Below, in pieces: positions 1 to 5,589 of a DNA stretch of 6,722 nucleotides. Position numbers and translations under genes: made by a program. The notes under the pieces were generated by a model. The model saw only the letters and a list, made by a program, of their open reading frames with translations, was not told where the DNA came from and did not search any database. Within the stretch, counting starts at the first letter, position 1. Every line of letters begins with the position of its first letter. This DNA comes from Promethearchaeota archaeon (GTDB taxonomy: Archaea > Asgardarchaeota > Lokiarchaeia > Sigynarchaeales > SOKP01): contig JAEOTL010000483.1 in the NCBI GenBank assembly GCA_016839845.1, positions 1 through 6,722 on the forward strand, in the 5' to 3' direction.

Positions 1-101
1 CCCCACAAACCAAAACCCCCTAGAGGTGGACCCTCATTAGCTACAATTGATTTGTCTTCTTCATTATGACCCGTTATTATTCTTCTTAGTTGTCTTGCCA
101 T
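1..101 (-). CDS. Cupin-domain protein, N-terminal part (gene runs off left edge)
   Basis: Only the first 33 codons are in the window. They read MARQLRRIITGHNEEDKSIV and continue ANEGPPLEGVLVC. This resembles the start of small single-domain cupin proteins, which often open with a pattern like RRIVTGHDxxGKSVxxxDGPP; that comparison is from memory. The metal-binding cupin motifs would lie outside the window, so the family call is tentative. The start is well fixed: an AGGAGGTT ribosome binding site lies 9 bases before the ATG. The gene has its own upstream region of 226 bases and points away from nothing else in the window. It lies downstream of the cold-shock gene on the same strand, but a T9 tract and a separate promoter candidate suggest independent transcription. 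Enzymatic or regulatory role unknown. Confidence 0.7.
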   Translation of the reverse strand, partial: MARQLRRIITGHNEEDKSIVANEGPPLGGFGLW

Positions 102-110
102 ATAGTAACT

Positions 111-118
111 AACCTCCT
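111..118 (-). promoter_or_regulatory. Strong Shine-Dalgarno site of the cupin gene
   Basis: On the minus strand this reads AGGAGGTT, 9 bases before the ATG at 101-99. It is the strongest ribosome binding site in the window and decides the start of the cupin gene. Most other genes here have weak or partial sites, so this gene is probably efficiently translated. Confidence 0.85.
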
Positions 119-152
119 TTTACCGTGTTTTTACTTAAATTTGAATTTTTAT

Positions 153-170
153 GATTAATACTTATTAATC
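153..170. repeat. 18-base inverted repeat before the cupin gene, possible operator
   Basis: The arms GATTAATA (153-160) and TATTAATC (163-170) are perfect inverted copies with a 2-base spacer. The repeat lies between a TATA-like sequence at 180-187 and the cupin ribosome binding site. It would cover the expected transcription start near position 158 if that TATA box is used. A dimeric repressor site in this place is a reasonable inference, but the repeat is all A/T except at the ends and centre, so chance is possible. Confidence 0.35.
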
Positions 171-179
171 TACTTTGCA

Positions 180-187
180 TTATAAAT
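180..187 (-). promoter_or_regulatory. Candidate TATA box of the cupin gene
   Basis: The minus strand reads CATTTATAATGC across this site, which fits an archaeal TATA box. The usual distance of about 25 bases would start transcription near 158 and give a leader of about 57 bases that contains the AGGAGGTT ribosome binding site. A second AT-rich candidate at 133-139 would start the transcript too close to that site. Confidence 0.35.
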
Positions 188-218
188 GAAATCAAAGATT
201 TACTTGCTAAATGATAAT

Positions 219-227
219 AAAAAAAAA
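219..227 (-). terminator. T9 tract, probable terminator of the cold-shock gene
   Basis: A run of nine A on the plus strand reads as T9 on the minus strand, about 100 bases after the cold-shock stop codon. Archaeal transcription often ends at such T tracts without a stem-loop, and no stable hairpin is seen just before it. It separates the cold-shock gene from the cupin gene. Confidence 0.45.
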
Positions 228-327
228 GATAAGATTCGATAACAATCGCAAAATAACTTTTACTCTTATTACTTACTTCTTATGGGATTACTTAATTACA
301 AATTACAGATTTATAGTTGGTTCTAAT

Positions 328-588
328 TTAAAAGCGAAAATCTCTTCGGCCGCCTCTACTATATGGATTTGGAGGCGCTTTTTCAGTAACTACAACATTA
401 CTCGCTTGTGGACCCTTCTTGCCTTCCACAACTTCAAATTCAACTTTATCGTTTTCATTTAGTGTCTTGTATTCGTCATCTCTTCCACTTAACGCAGTGT
501 AATGAACAAATACATCGCCACCTTCTTCAGAGTTTATAAATCCAAAGCCTTTACGGCTATTAAACCATTTTACTGTTCCTTTTACCAT
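328..588 (-). CDS. Cold-shock protein, CspA family, with Arg/Gly-rich tail
   Basis: This 86-residue protein is a single cold-shock domain, a small beta-barrel that binds single-stranded RNA and DNA in the cytosol and acts as an RNA chaperone. It opens with [18 protein letters not shown]. The RNP1 motif KGFGFI is at residues 13-18 and RNP2 (VFVHY) at 26-30, and Trp8 and the aromatic residues of the nucleic-acid face are present. The domain ends near residue 70. The remaining tail, [15 protein letters not shown], is Arg/Gly-rich and makes the protein longer than the usual 65-70 residues; it probably adds RNA affinity. There is no clear ribosome binding site: the bases before the ATG read GAAACCTAAAA. 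The gene is monocistronic, divergent from the transporter gene, with a possible structured leader. Confidence 0.96.
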   Translation of the reverse strand: MVKGTVKWFNSRKGFGFINSEEGGDVFVHYTALSGRDDEYKTLNENDKVEFEVVEGKKGPQASNVVVTEKAPPNPYSRGGRRDFRF

Positions 589-598
589 TTTTAGGTTT

Positions 599-617
599 CA
601 ACCAATTTTTTGGGTTG
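599..617 (-). promoter_or_regulatory. Possible hairpin in the cold-shock mRNA leader
   Basis: CAACC (599-603) and GGTTG (613-617) are inverted copies around a 9-base, T-rich loop (A-rich in the mRNA). If transcription starts near 633 the stem falls in the leader, 10 bases before the ATG. A weak, AU-rich stem next to a start codon without a Shine-Dalgarno site could respond to temperature; this is inference. Confidence 0.3.
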
Positions 618-621
618 TTTC

Positions 622-643
622 TAACCATATTTCACGATGGTTA
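622..643. repeat. Inverted repeat near the expected cold-shock transcription start
   Basis: The arms TAACCAT (622-628) and ATGGTTA (637-643) are perfect 7-base inverted copies with an 8-base spacer. They lie immediately downstream of the AT-rich palindrome at 649-668 as read on the cold-shock strand. That is where an operator would block RNA polymerase. It contains G/C pairs in both arms, which makes chance a little less likely than for the A/T-only repeats. Confidence 0.35.
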
Positions 644-648
644 AAAAA

Positions 649-668
649 TACTTTAAATTTTTAAAGTA
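649..668. promoter_or_regulatory. TATA-like palindrome between divergent genes
   Basis: TACTTTAAA (649-657) and TTTAAAGTA (660-668) are perfect 9-base inverted copies separated by TT. Each strand carries a TTTAAA core resembling an archaeal TATA box. On the minus strand it lies about 70 bases before the cold-shock ATG, giving a leader of about 45 bases. On the plus strand it could in principle serve the transporter gene, but with a leader over 100 bases; a nearer candidate exists at 731-738. Confidence 0.45.
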
Positions 669-730
669 CTAATAAAGTGAAAAACCTAAAGATAATAAAC
701 TTTGACTTTTTTGGGATTGTAAAGAACGAC

Positions 731-738
731 TTTTTAAA
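731..738 (+). promoter_or_regulatory. Candidate TATA box of the transporter/M23 operon
   Basis: TTTTTAAAG-like sequence starting at 731. A start about 25 bases downstream, near 762, would leave a leader of about 33 bases that contains the AGGTGA ribosome binding site at 774-779. An 18-base near-palindrome (AAGATT at 746-751, AATCTT at 758-763) lies between this box and that start. The whole stretch is AT-rich, so other boxes, such as 751-757, cannot be excluded. Confidence 0.3.
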
Positions 739-794
739 GTTTGAAAAGATTTTTAAGAATCTTGATTATTAATAGGTGAAAATAGATTTCGTAT

Positions 795-1673
795 GTGTTG
801 GGGGTATTTTTTGCGATTGGAGCTGGTTGTATTACTAAAACGGGAGTCCTTTTACAAAAAAAAATTATTAACCAGCATTTAGATGAACCTAAATTTTTAA
901 AAAGTTTGACTAAAAATCGAGTGTGGATCCTTGGATTATTATTACAAGTAATAGTAGGTGGCGCAGTACTTTATTTACTCGCACAGTCCTTTATTGGTCC
1001 CGCATTGGTACCCGGTCTTATGAGTTCGGGATTGATCGTGTTGGCAATAGGATCTATAAAGATTCTAGGAGAGACGTTAAAGAAAGAAGAACTAATTGGA
1101 ATAATCTTGATGATGCTTGGTATAATCTTGTTTAGTATAAGTGAGCTCTCCATAGATGTCTCCTCTTTTGACATCCTGGATTCAGGATTTTTAATCAGAT
1201 TGAGCATTTTTACAATTATATTAACATTTGCTTCAGTGCTACTGAAGTTTTTAGCAGCAAGATATGTGAAGATAAAGGGAATTTTATTAGGGTTAGTATC
1301 TGGGTTAGCTTATTCACTAACATCCGTTTGGATCGCCCCCTTTACCACTTCAATCACCCATTTTATAGCAGGAACTTCTGTACTAGGGGAGATATTACTC
1401 TTTATTCCAACATCTTTGATCATAGGGCTTGCTGCGTATTTTGAGATTACGATTGCTCAAAAATCATTGAAGGAAGGTCAAGCAAATATACTCTCCCCAA
1501 TAATTGGAGTACCCGCCCAAATTACTCCGATACTGGCTTATTTTTTAATTTTTAGATTAACACCAGCAAGTACAAATTCAACTTTATTTTTAATTTTTGG
1601 ATTTATCACAATCTTAGCAAGTACGATACTACTGACAAAAAGGCAAGTTCTACTGGATGATATAAAAAAATAA
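795..1673 (+). CDS. Nine-helix membrane transporter, DMT superfamily (EamA/NIPA-like)
   Basis: This 292-residue protein is an integral membrane protein with nine hydrophobic segments, roughly residues 2-20, 43-63, 68-90, 99-117, 132-154, 162-182, 197-220, 230-252 and 262-281. The start GAGCITKTGVLLQKK resembles the first helix of NIPA-type magnesium transporters and related drug/metabolite transporters, where a GxxLQKK pattern ends helix 1. The pattern LGETLKKEELIGIILMMLGI after helix 3 is also typical of the superfamily. The substrate cannot be inferred; magnesium is only a family-based suggestion. The GTG start is uncertain: an AGGTGA site at 774-779 is 15 bases away, an in-frame ATT at 786 would be better spaced, and TTG at 798 follows directly. 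An out-of-frame ATG overlaps at 793. An in-frame TAG at 783 limits the 5' end. The M23 gene follows after 25 bases. Confidence 0.88.
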   Translation: MLGVFFAIGAGCITKTGVLLQKKIINQHLDEPKFLKSLTKNRVWILGLLLQVIVGGAVLYLLAQSFIGPALVPGLMSSGLIVLAIGSIKILGETLKKEELIGIILMMLGIILFSISELSIDVSSFDILDSGFLIRLSIFTIILTFASVLLKFLAARYVKIKGILLGLVSGLAYSLTSVWIAPFTTSITHFIAGTSVLGEILLFIPTSLIIGLAAYFEITIAQKSLKEGQANILSPIIGVPAQITPILAYFLIFRLTPASTNSTLFLIFGFITILASTILLTKRQVLLDDIKK

Positions 1674-1698
1674 ACACGTTCTATAATTCATAAAGGTC

Positions 1699-2649
1699 AT
1701 GGATGAGTTACAATTTTATGACATTGTTAACATGGAGGATACTCGTGTATCCATACCTCATTCGAGTCATTTCACAATAGGAACGTCTCCGTATTATGCA
1801 CATCAGCATGGCCTCGCAATTGATATATACCACTCCCTCCCATTAGAGAATTATGAAGTATTTAGTCCAGTTTCAGGGGTTATTGAAAAAATAAAGACCT
1901 TACGAGCGCCTAAACCCAGATTTAGTGGAGGAATAGACAAAGACTATCTTACTTTAATCAGAAATCCTCGTAATGAGGGAATTGTCTATAAAATCTTGCA
2001 TGTTAAACCTAGTATTAAGATGGGTGACCGTATTCAAGTAGGGGATTCCATGGGAACCACTATTCGCAATGGGTATTTTGCTTATTGGTCAAGTCCTCAC
2101 TTACACATAGAAGTTCGCACCTCTGATAATGCAATTCGTGCTAGTGGTGGAATTCCTTTTTCATTAGCAATCAAGGAAGAGAGTCAAAAGCCCAGTACTA
2201 AAAAACGAATGACTAATCAGATCCCTGTAGAAATCCATTCTAGTTATCCAGAGTTTACTCTAGCTCATCTTCCCGAACATTTTTACCATCAAATTTCACC
2301 AATTTATGGAGCAAGCGCTATAATTGATGATACTAATTGTATCTTGGATGGGGGCATCCCTCACTATAAAATTGGAACAATTATAGCTCTCTATAACCTC
2401 AATCTTAATAAAACAAATCGAATTTGGTTTATCGGGACGAAAATTGGTGCCATCGATAAGACTCGTGATGGTTTTGGTTTTTTCAAATTTAATAGGAATC
2501 TTAAATTTTTCTTAAATTCAAAGGAAATTCTAGGTATTTCTCTTTATCTTGCTAAATTTCCACCACTCATCAAACTAATCCATAAGGACCTAAATCAATT
2601 TTCCTTTAAACCAAAATCTAACCAATCATTAACCCTGATAGCAGAATAG
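1699..2649 (+). CDS. M23 (LytM-type) metallopeptidase-fold protein, no signal peptide
   Basis: The first 140 of 316 residues form a LytM/M23 domain, the zinc-dependent fold of Gly-Gly endopeptidases that cut peptide cross-links of cell walls. Visible signatures are HQHGLAIDIY (35-44, candidate metal ligands His35 or His37 and Asp42), FSPVSGVIEKI (55-65), YKILHVKPSIKMGDRIQVGD (97-116, with His101) and SPHLHIEVR (132-140, His134 and His136). Thus the metal ligands and the catalytic His seem retained, although the first motif has spacing different from the usual HxGxD. Residues 170-316 form a second region I do not recognise. No signal peptide or membrane segment is seen, so it should stay in the cytosol, unlike bacterial wall hydrolases. 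The start is bounded by an in-frame TAA at 1684-1686; AAAGG lies too close to the ATG to be a normal ribosome binding site. Probably cotranscribed with the transporter gene. Confidence 0.85.
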   Translation: MDELQFYDIVNMEDTRVSIPHSSHFTIGTSPYYAHQHGLAIDIYHSLPLENYEVFSPVSGVIEKIKTLRAPKPRFSGGIDKDYLTLIRNPRNEGIVYKILHVKPSIKMGDRIQVGDSMGTTIRNGYFAYWSSPHLHIEVRTSDNAIRASGGIPFSLAIKEESQKPSTKKRMTNQIPVEIHSSYPEFTLAHLPEHFYHQISPIYGASAIIDDTNCILDGGIPHYKIGTIIALYNLNLNKTNRIWFIGTKIGAIDKTRDGFGFFKFNRNLKFFLNSKEILGISLYLAKFPPLIKLIHKDLNQFSFKPKSNQSLTLIAE

Positions 2650-2654
2650 GGTAA

Positions 2655-3500
2655 TTATCTCTCCACCGGTGGTCCTTGACGTATTCTTTCCATCATTTTT
2701 TCTCTTGAATTAGAAAATCTGCGAGCATTTATGTTTTCACACCACCATGTAGCTCCTTCTTCTTCAAAAGGTTTAGTTATACCAATTCCTTCTGAAAGAT
2801 TTCCTGGGCTATCCCCCGAAACTATGATATCGAACGTACCCCTGTTATCCCGATTCTTAAATATCAAATTTTTAATATCCCTTACATCATGTGGCGTCAA
2901 CTCCTGGGGCCAATTCGCGCTGATTGGGCATACTCCATTAAATTGTGATGCACGTATAAAAGGTTTCTTATATGGCCACATTCCTGCAACCCAAATCGGT
3001 ATTTGACCATTAACCGGTGTTGGTAAGAATTTTACTTTTTTTAATTGATAATAATCTCCCTCATAACTAAATTCTTCACCCGTCCATAAACCTGTTAATA
3101 TGTCTAGTCCTTCATCAAGTTTCCTAGCCCGAGTTTTCGCATCAAAATCTTCCCCAAATGTAGTAAAATCATAATCAGGAGCGCCTATGCCCACACCAAG
3201 GATTAAGCGTCCATTCGATAAATGGTCTAATGAGACTGTTTCACGGGCCAATTTCCATGGCCTTCTTCGAGGAATTGGAGTGATCAGAGTTCCTATTTTT
3301 ATTTTCTTAGTTTTTAATGCTACTCCAGCCAAACAAACCCACGGATCAAGAACAGAGATATCCCTACCCTCCATGAATGCCATGTGATCCCATAAGAAGA
3401 ATCCCTCCCAACCAGCTTGTTCTACTTCAACTGCAATTTCTATAAGCCCTTGAGGTGTAAAATCATACCCGAAATTAGGGAGATTTATCGCGAATTTCAT
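2655..3500 (-). CDS. Luciferase-like (LLM) flavin-dependent oxidoreductase
   Basis: This 281-residue protein has the bacterial luciferase-like TIM barrel, whose members use reduced FMN or coenzyme F420 for oxidoreduction or monooxygenation in the cytosol. Evidence includes the N-terminal strand MKFAINLPNFG, the segment EQAGWEGFFLWDH (27-39), the family hallmark ITPIPRRRPWKLARETVSLD (73-92) and SNGRLILGVGIG (95-106), then GLWTGEEFSYEGDYYQL (137-153) and PIWVAGMW (168-175). FMN and F420 use cannot be separated here. The start at 3500 is chosen over one 11 codons earlier because it aligns with the family N-terminus and overlaps the flavodoxin stop as ATGA, a sign of translational coupling; no ribosome binding site is seen. 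It is last in the aminotransferase-flavodoxin-LLM operon. Residues past about 190 are less typical, with an acidic, Trp-rich stretch near 245-255. Its 3' end is 5 bases from the convergent M23 gene. Confidence 0.93.
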   Translation of the reverse strand: MKFAINLPNFGYDFTPQGLIEIAVEVEQAGWEGFFLWDHMAFMEGRDISVLDPWVCLAGVALKTKKIKIGTLITPIPRRRPWKLARETVSLDHLSNGRLILGVGIGAPDYDFTTFGEDFDAKTRARKLDEGLDILTGLWTGEEFSYEGDYYQLKKVKFLPTPVNGQIPIWVAGMWPYKKPFIRASQFNGVCPISANWPQELTPHDVRDIKNLIFKNRDNRGTFDIIVSGDSPGNLSEGIGITKPFEEEGATWWCENINARRFSNSREKMMERIRQGPPVER

Positions 3501-4003
3501 AGTTTTAGTTTTTCTAATAATTTTGATGCCCATTCTTTTGTTCTTATTTTAAAATCTGTAAGATCTTGGTCTAAAGGGTCTTTAAATTTGAATTGAAATT
3601 GAATATGACCAATTACATTTGAACTTTTTAATGCGCTCTTTAATTTTCCCATCGCTCTATTACCCGAACCAGCACTACAAGTCCACAATGCTACTTTTTT
3701 ATCAGTAAAATCAAACATCGATAAAAATGAGCGAACCGGAGGTGTGAAATTCCATGCCCACACAGGAGTACCTATAATTATGAGGTCATACTCCACTGGA
3801 TTAATTTCAATTGGCTCCAATTCAGGTTTTTTCTTCATCGTAGATTGAGCTCCTCCCCACATAAATTTGGTACCTTTTTCAGGATTTAATTCTTTAATAG
3901 GTTTTAATTCAAGTTTATCTGCTTCTAAAGATTCAGTTAAAGATTCAGATATAAATCTTGTACTCCCCGTAAGGGAATAATATACTATCAATATTTTAGA
4001 CAT
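3497..4003 (-). CDS. Flavodoxin-family protein
   Basis: This 168-residue cytosolic protein has the flavodoxin fold and should bind FMN as an electron carrier or small reductase. It opens with MSKILIVYYSLTGSTRFISE, a beta strand followed by the FMN phosphate loop SLTGST at residues 10-15. The second flavin-contacting loop is GTPVWAWNFTPPVRSFL at 78-94, and the third is near LWTCSAGSGNRAMGKLKSAL at 106-125. This pattern is closer to the archaeal and clostridial flavodoxin/NAD(P)H oxidoreductase group than to long-chain bacterial flavodoxins. A GAGGT ribosome binding site sits about 7 bases before the ATG. It starts 14 bases after the aminotransferase and its TGA overlaps the ATG of the LLM gene. 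The pairing suggests that it feeds electrons to the LLM enzyme; that is inference. Confidence 0.94.
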   Translation of the reverse strand: MSKILIVYYSLTGSTRFISESLTESLEADKLELKPIKELNPEKGTKFMWGGAQSTMKKKPELEPIEINPVEYDLIIIGTPVWAWNFTPPVRSFLSMFDFTDKKVALWTCSAGSGNRAMGKLKSALKSSNVIGHIQFQFKFKDPLDQDLTDFKIRTKEWASKLLEKLKL

Positions 4004-4010
4004 TCTTCAT

Positions 4011-4015
4011 ACCTC
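4011..4015 (-). promoter_or_regulatory. Shine-Dalgarno site of the flavodoxin gene
   Basis: The minus strand reads GAGGT in the 14-base gap after the aminotransferase stop, 7 bases before the flavodoxin ATG. It confirms the start at 4003 and shows that the flavodoxin is reinitiated inside the operon. Confidence 0.7.
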
Positions 4016-4017
4016 GA

Positions 4018-5472
4018 TTATTTTAAATTATTTAAAGCTTTTTTTAGTACGCTCTCGAATTTATCACAGATGAAATCAGCATCTTCTTCAGTGATAATAA
4101 GGGGAGGTTTTACTTTGATCACATTTCGTCGTAACAGCTTTCCAGCTCCGCTAATGTATGGCATACTTGGTCCAAATATAATGTTTTGTCTAATTCCTTC
4201 ATGAAGCATTTCTTCCATTAATTCTGTAAAAGGTTCCCTTGAATCTTGATCCCTCACTAATTCAACTCCTATAAATAATCCTGGTCCTCGTATATCGCCA
4301 ATTTGTTCATATTTTTCTTGAAGTTCTATTAGTCTTTTTGTTATCTGAGTTCCCCTTTGTTCACAGTTCTCCCCTATTTTAGCCTTTTCGATGACTAACA
4401 TAGAAGCAACTCCAGCTGTGCATCCTATGGGAGTATTACAAAACGTTGTATGGTCCTCTGAAGCAAGAAACCGTTTTCTTATCTTAGTTGATGCAATCAT
4501 CGCTCCCAAGGGGAATCCTCCTCCGATGGCTTTAGTAAAACACATCATGTCAGGTACTACATCAATTCCTAATTCCTCCTCATATCTACCAGATAAAGAG
4601 AAATATTTTCCTGTTCTCCACACTGCTGTTTGAGATTCATCGTAGATAATGAAGATTTTTTCTTGCTCACAAATTTCTTTTAATTTTACGAGAAAGTCTG
4701 GAGGAAATGGAATGTGTCCGCCTGGTCCCTGCCAAGGTTCCAATAAAACTCCAGCGAGTGGTCTAGGGGTCAAGCCCATAAGATATTTCTCAACTAAATC
4801 AAAACATTCTAAATTGCAATTGGGATCTCTTTTTCCGTAGCAACCCTCTTTATAATTCCATAAACATCTATAACAATAAGGTTGTGGAACTCTGGTAAAA
4901 AATTCATTCCCGAAGGTTCTAAATCTCGTGATAGAATGCAATGGGTGGGAAGCTGATAATGTAGCGAGTGTATTTCCATGATATCCGCCATTGAAAGTTA
5001 AGAAGTGATGACCATTTTTTGATGCGATCAATGCAAGTTTTATAGCAGCTTCAATTGCTAAACCCCCGCCCTCGTTGTTTACATGAACTCTTCCCCCATT
5101 TAATTTTCCTGGAGCAAGTTCTGATAACTTATTGATAAATTTCGCCCGAGCAGGGGATACATTATCTGACTTGATGTGAGTTACCCTACTCATTTGCTCA
5201 GCTACCGCATAATTAACATCAGGATTCGCAAATCCTAAAGCCAGTGCCCAATTTTGAGAAGTGCAGTCAATTAGTTCTGAAAATTCTCCTGTTTTGAAAT
5301 CTTTTACAACAACCCATGGGGAACCGGGTTTTTTGGTTTCAATAACTATTTTTTCATCATAAAAAGCATTTAAGCAGTGTTCATCAAATAAAAGTAGTTC
5401 TTCTTCATTCACACCCGCGGATATTGCTCTTAATTCTTCTTTACTTAAAACTTGTGGATTAAACTCAACCAT
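4018..5472 (-). CDS. Class III PLP-dependent aminotransferase with Cys-rich insert
   Basis: This 484-residue protein is a fold-type I, class III aminotransferase, the group of ornithine, acetylornithine, GABA and lysine 6-aminotransferases. The PLP-ring contact is Asp278 in IIYDESQTAVWRTGKYF, and the Schiff-base lysine is Lys314 in FTKAIGGGFPLGAM. GGYHGNT (162-168) and HTTFCNTP (341-348, with the phosphate-binding Thr) also fit. Two features are unusual. The phosphate-loop region reads NEGGGLAIEAAIKLA at 133-147, where most members have SGTEAxEAA; Leu replaces the Glu. Residues 200-223 hold five Cys in the pattern CxxCx7Cx7CxxxC, an insert seen in a subset of class III enzymes. The substrate is unknown. 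The ATG has only a weak AAGTGA site; a TATA box about 30 bases upstream suggests a very short leader. It is the first gene of the operon with the flavodoxin and LLM genes. Confidence 0.95.
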   Translation of the reverse strand: MVEFNPQVLSKEELRAISAGVNEEELLLFDEHCLNAFYDEKIVIETKKPGSPWVVVKDFKTGEFSELIDCTSQNWALALGFANPDVNYAVAEQMSRVTHIKSDNVSPARAKFINKLSELAPGKLNGGRVHVNNEGGGLAIEAAIKLALIASKNGHHFLTFNGGYHGNTLATLSASHPLHSITRFRTFGNEFFTRVPQPYCYRCLWNYKEGCYGKRDPNCNLECFDLVEKYLMGLTPRPLAGVLLEPWQGPGGHIPFPPDFLVKLKEICEQEKIFIIYDESQTAVWRTGKYFSLSGRYEEELGIDVVPDMMCFTKAIGGGFPLGAMIASTKIRKRFLASEDHTTFCNTPIGCTAGVASMLVIEKAKIGENCEQRGTQITKRLIELQEKYEQIGDIRGPGLFIGVELVRDQDSREPFTELMEEMLHEGIRQNIIFGPSMPYISGAGKLLRRNVIKVKPPLIITEEDADFICDKFESVLKKALNNLK

Positions 5473-5500
5473 TTATTTCACTTATTAGTTATGATTTTAC

Positions 5501-5508
5501 TTTATATG
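5501..5508 (-). promoter_or_regulatory. TATA box of the aminotransferase operon
   Basis: The minus strand reads CCAATCATATAAAG here, a good archaeal TATA box with an A-rich upstream element that could serve as BRE. The normal distance of about 25 bases puts the start near 5478, only about 6 bases before the ATG at 5472. The operon mRNA would be nearly leaderless, which fits the weak ribosome binding site of the first gene and the better one of the second. Confidence 0.5.
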
Positions 5509-5549
5509 ATTGGTAGAAAGATTAAAAATGTTAAGTGATCTTGATAAAG

Positions 5550-5558
5550 AAAAAAAAA
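5550..5558 (-). terminator. T9 tract after the DUF3303-like gene
   Basis: Nine A on the plus strand, T9 on the minus strand, about 32 bases after the stop of the DUF3303-like gene and preceded by CTCTC. It is the likely end of that transcript and separates it from the aminotransferase promoter about 45 bases further on. It matches the T9 tract after the cold-shock gene. Confidence 0.5.
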
Positions 5559-5589
5559 GAGAGATTCTTAGATAATTAGATAGGTCTTT

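Noticed and set aside
211..462. Plus-strand ORF of 83 codons over the cold-shock gene
   Set aside because: It lies largely antisense to the clearly recognised cold-shock protein, has no family signature and begins in a poly-A stretch.
923..1207. Two ORFs inside the transporter gene, on plus and minus strands
   Set aside because: They are alternate frames of a well-supported membrane protein, with no recognisable features.
2663..2672. Perfect 10-base palindrome CCACCGGTGG at the convergent junction
   Set aside because: It encodes part of the LLM C-terminus (residues Pro-Pro-Val), has no loop to form a useful hairpin, and no T tract follows on either side.
3501..3533. Eleven-codon N-terminal extension of the LLM enzyme
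   Set aside because: The family starts at MKFAINLP, and the ATG at 3500 overlaps the flavodoxin stop as ATGA. The extension would overlap the flavodoxin gene by 37 bases.
4391..4991. Three ORFs within the aminotransferase gene in other frames
   Set aside because: The aminotransferase carries all class III motifs through this stretch; these frames show no protein signature.
5568..5582. Two direct copies of TTAGATA one base apart after the DUF3303-like gene
   Set aside because: Only two short AT-rich copies; expected by chance and not an array.
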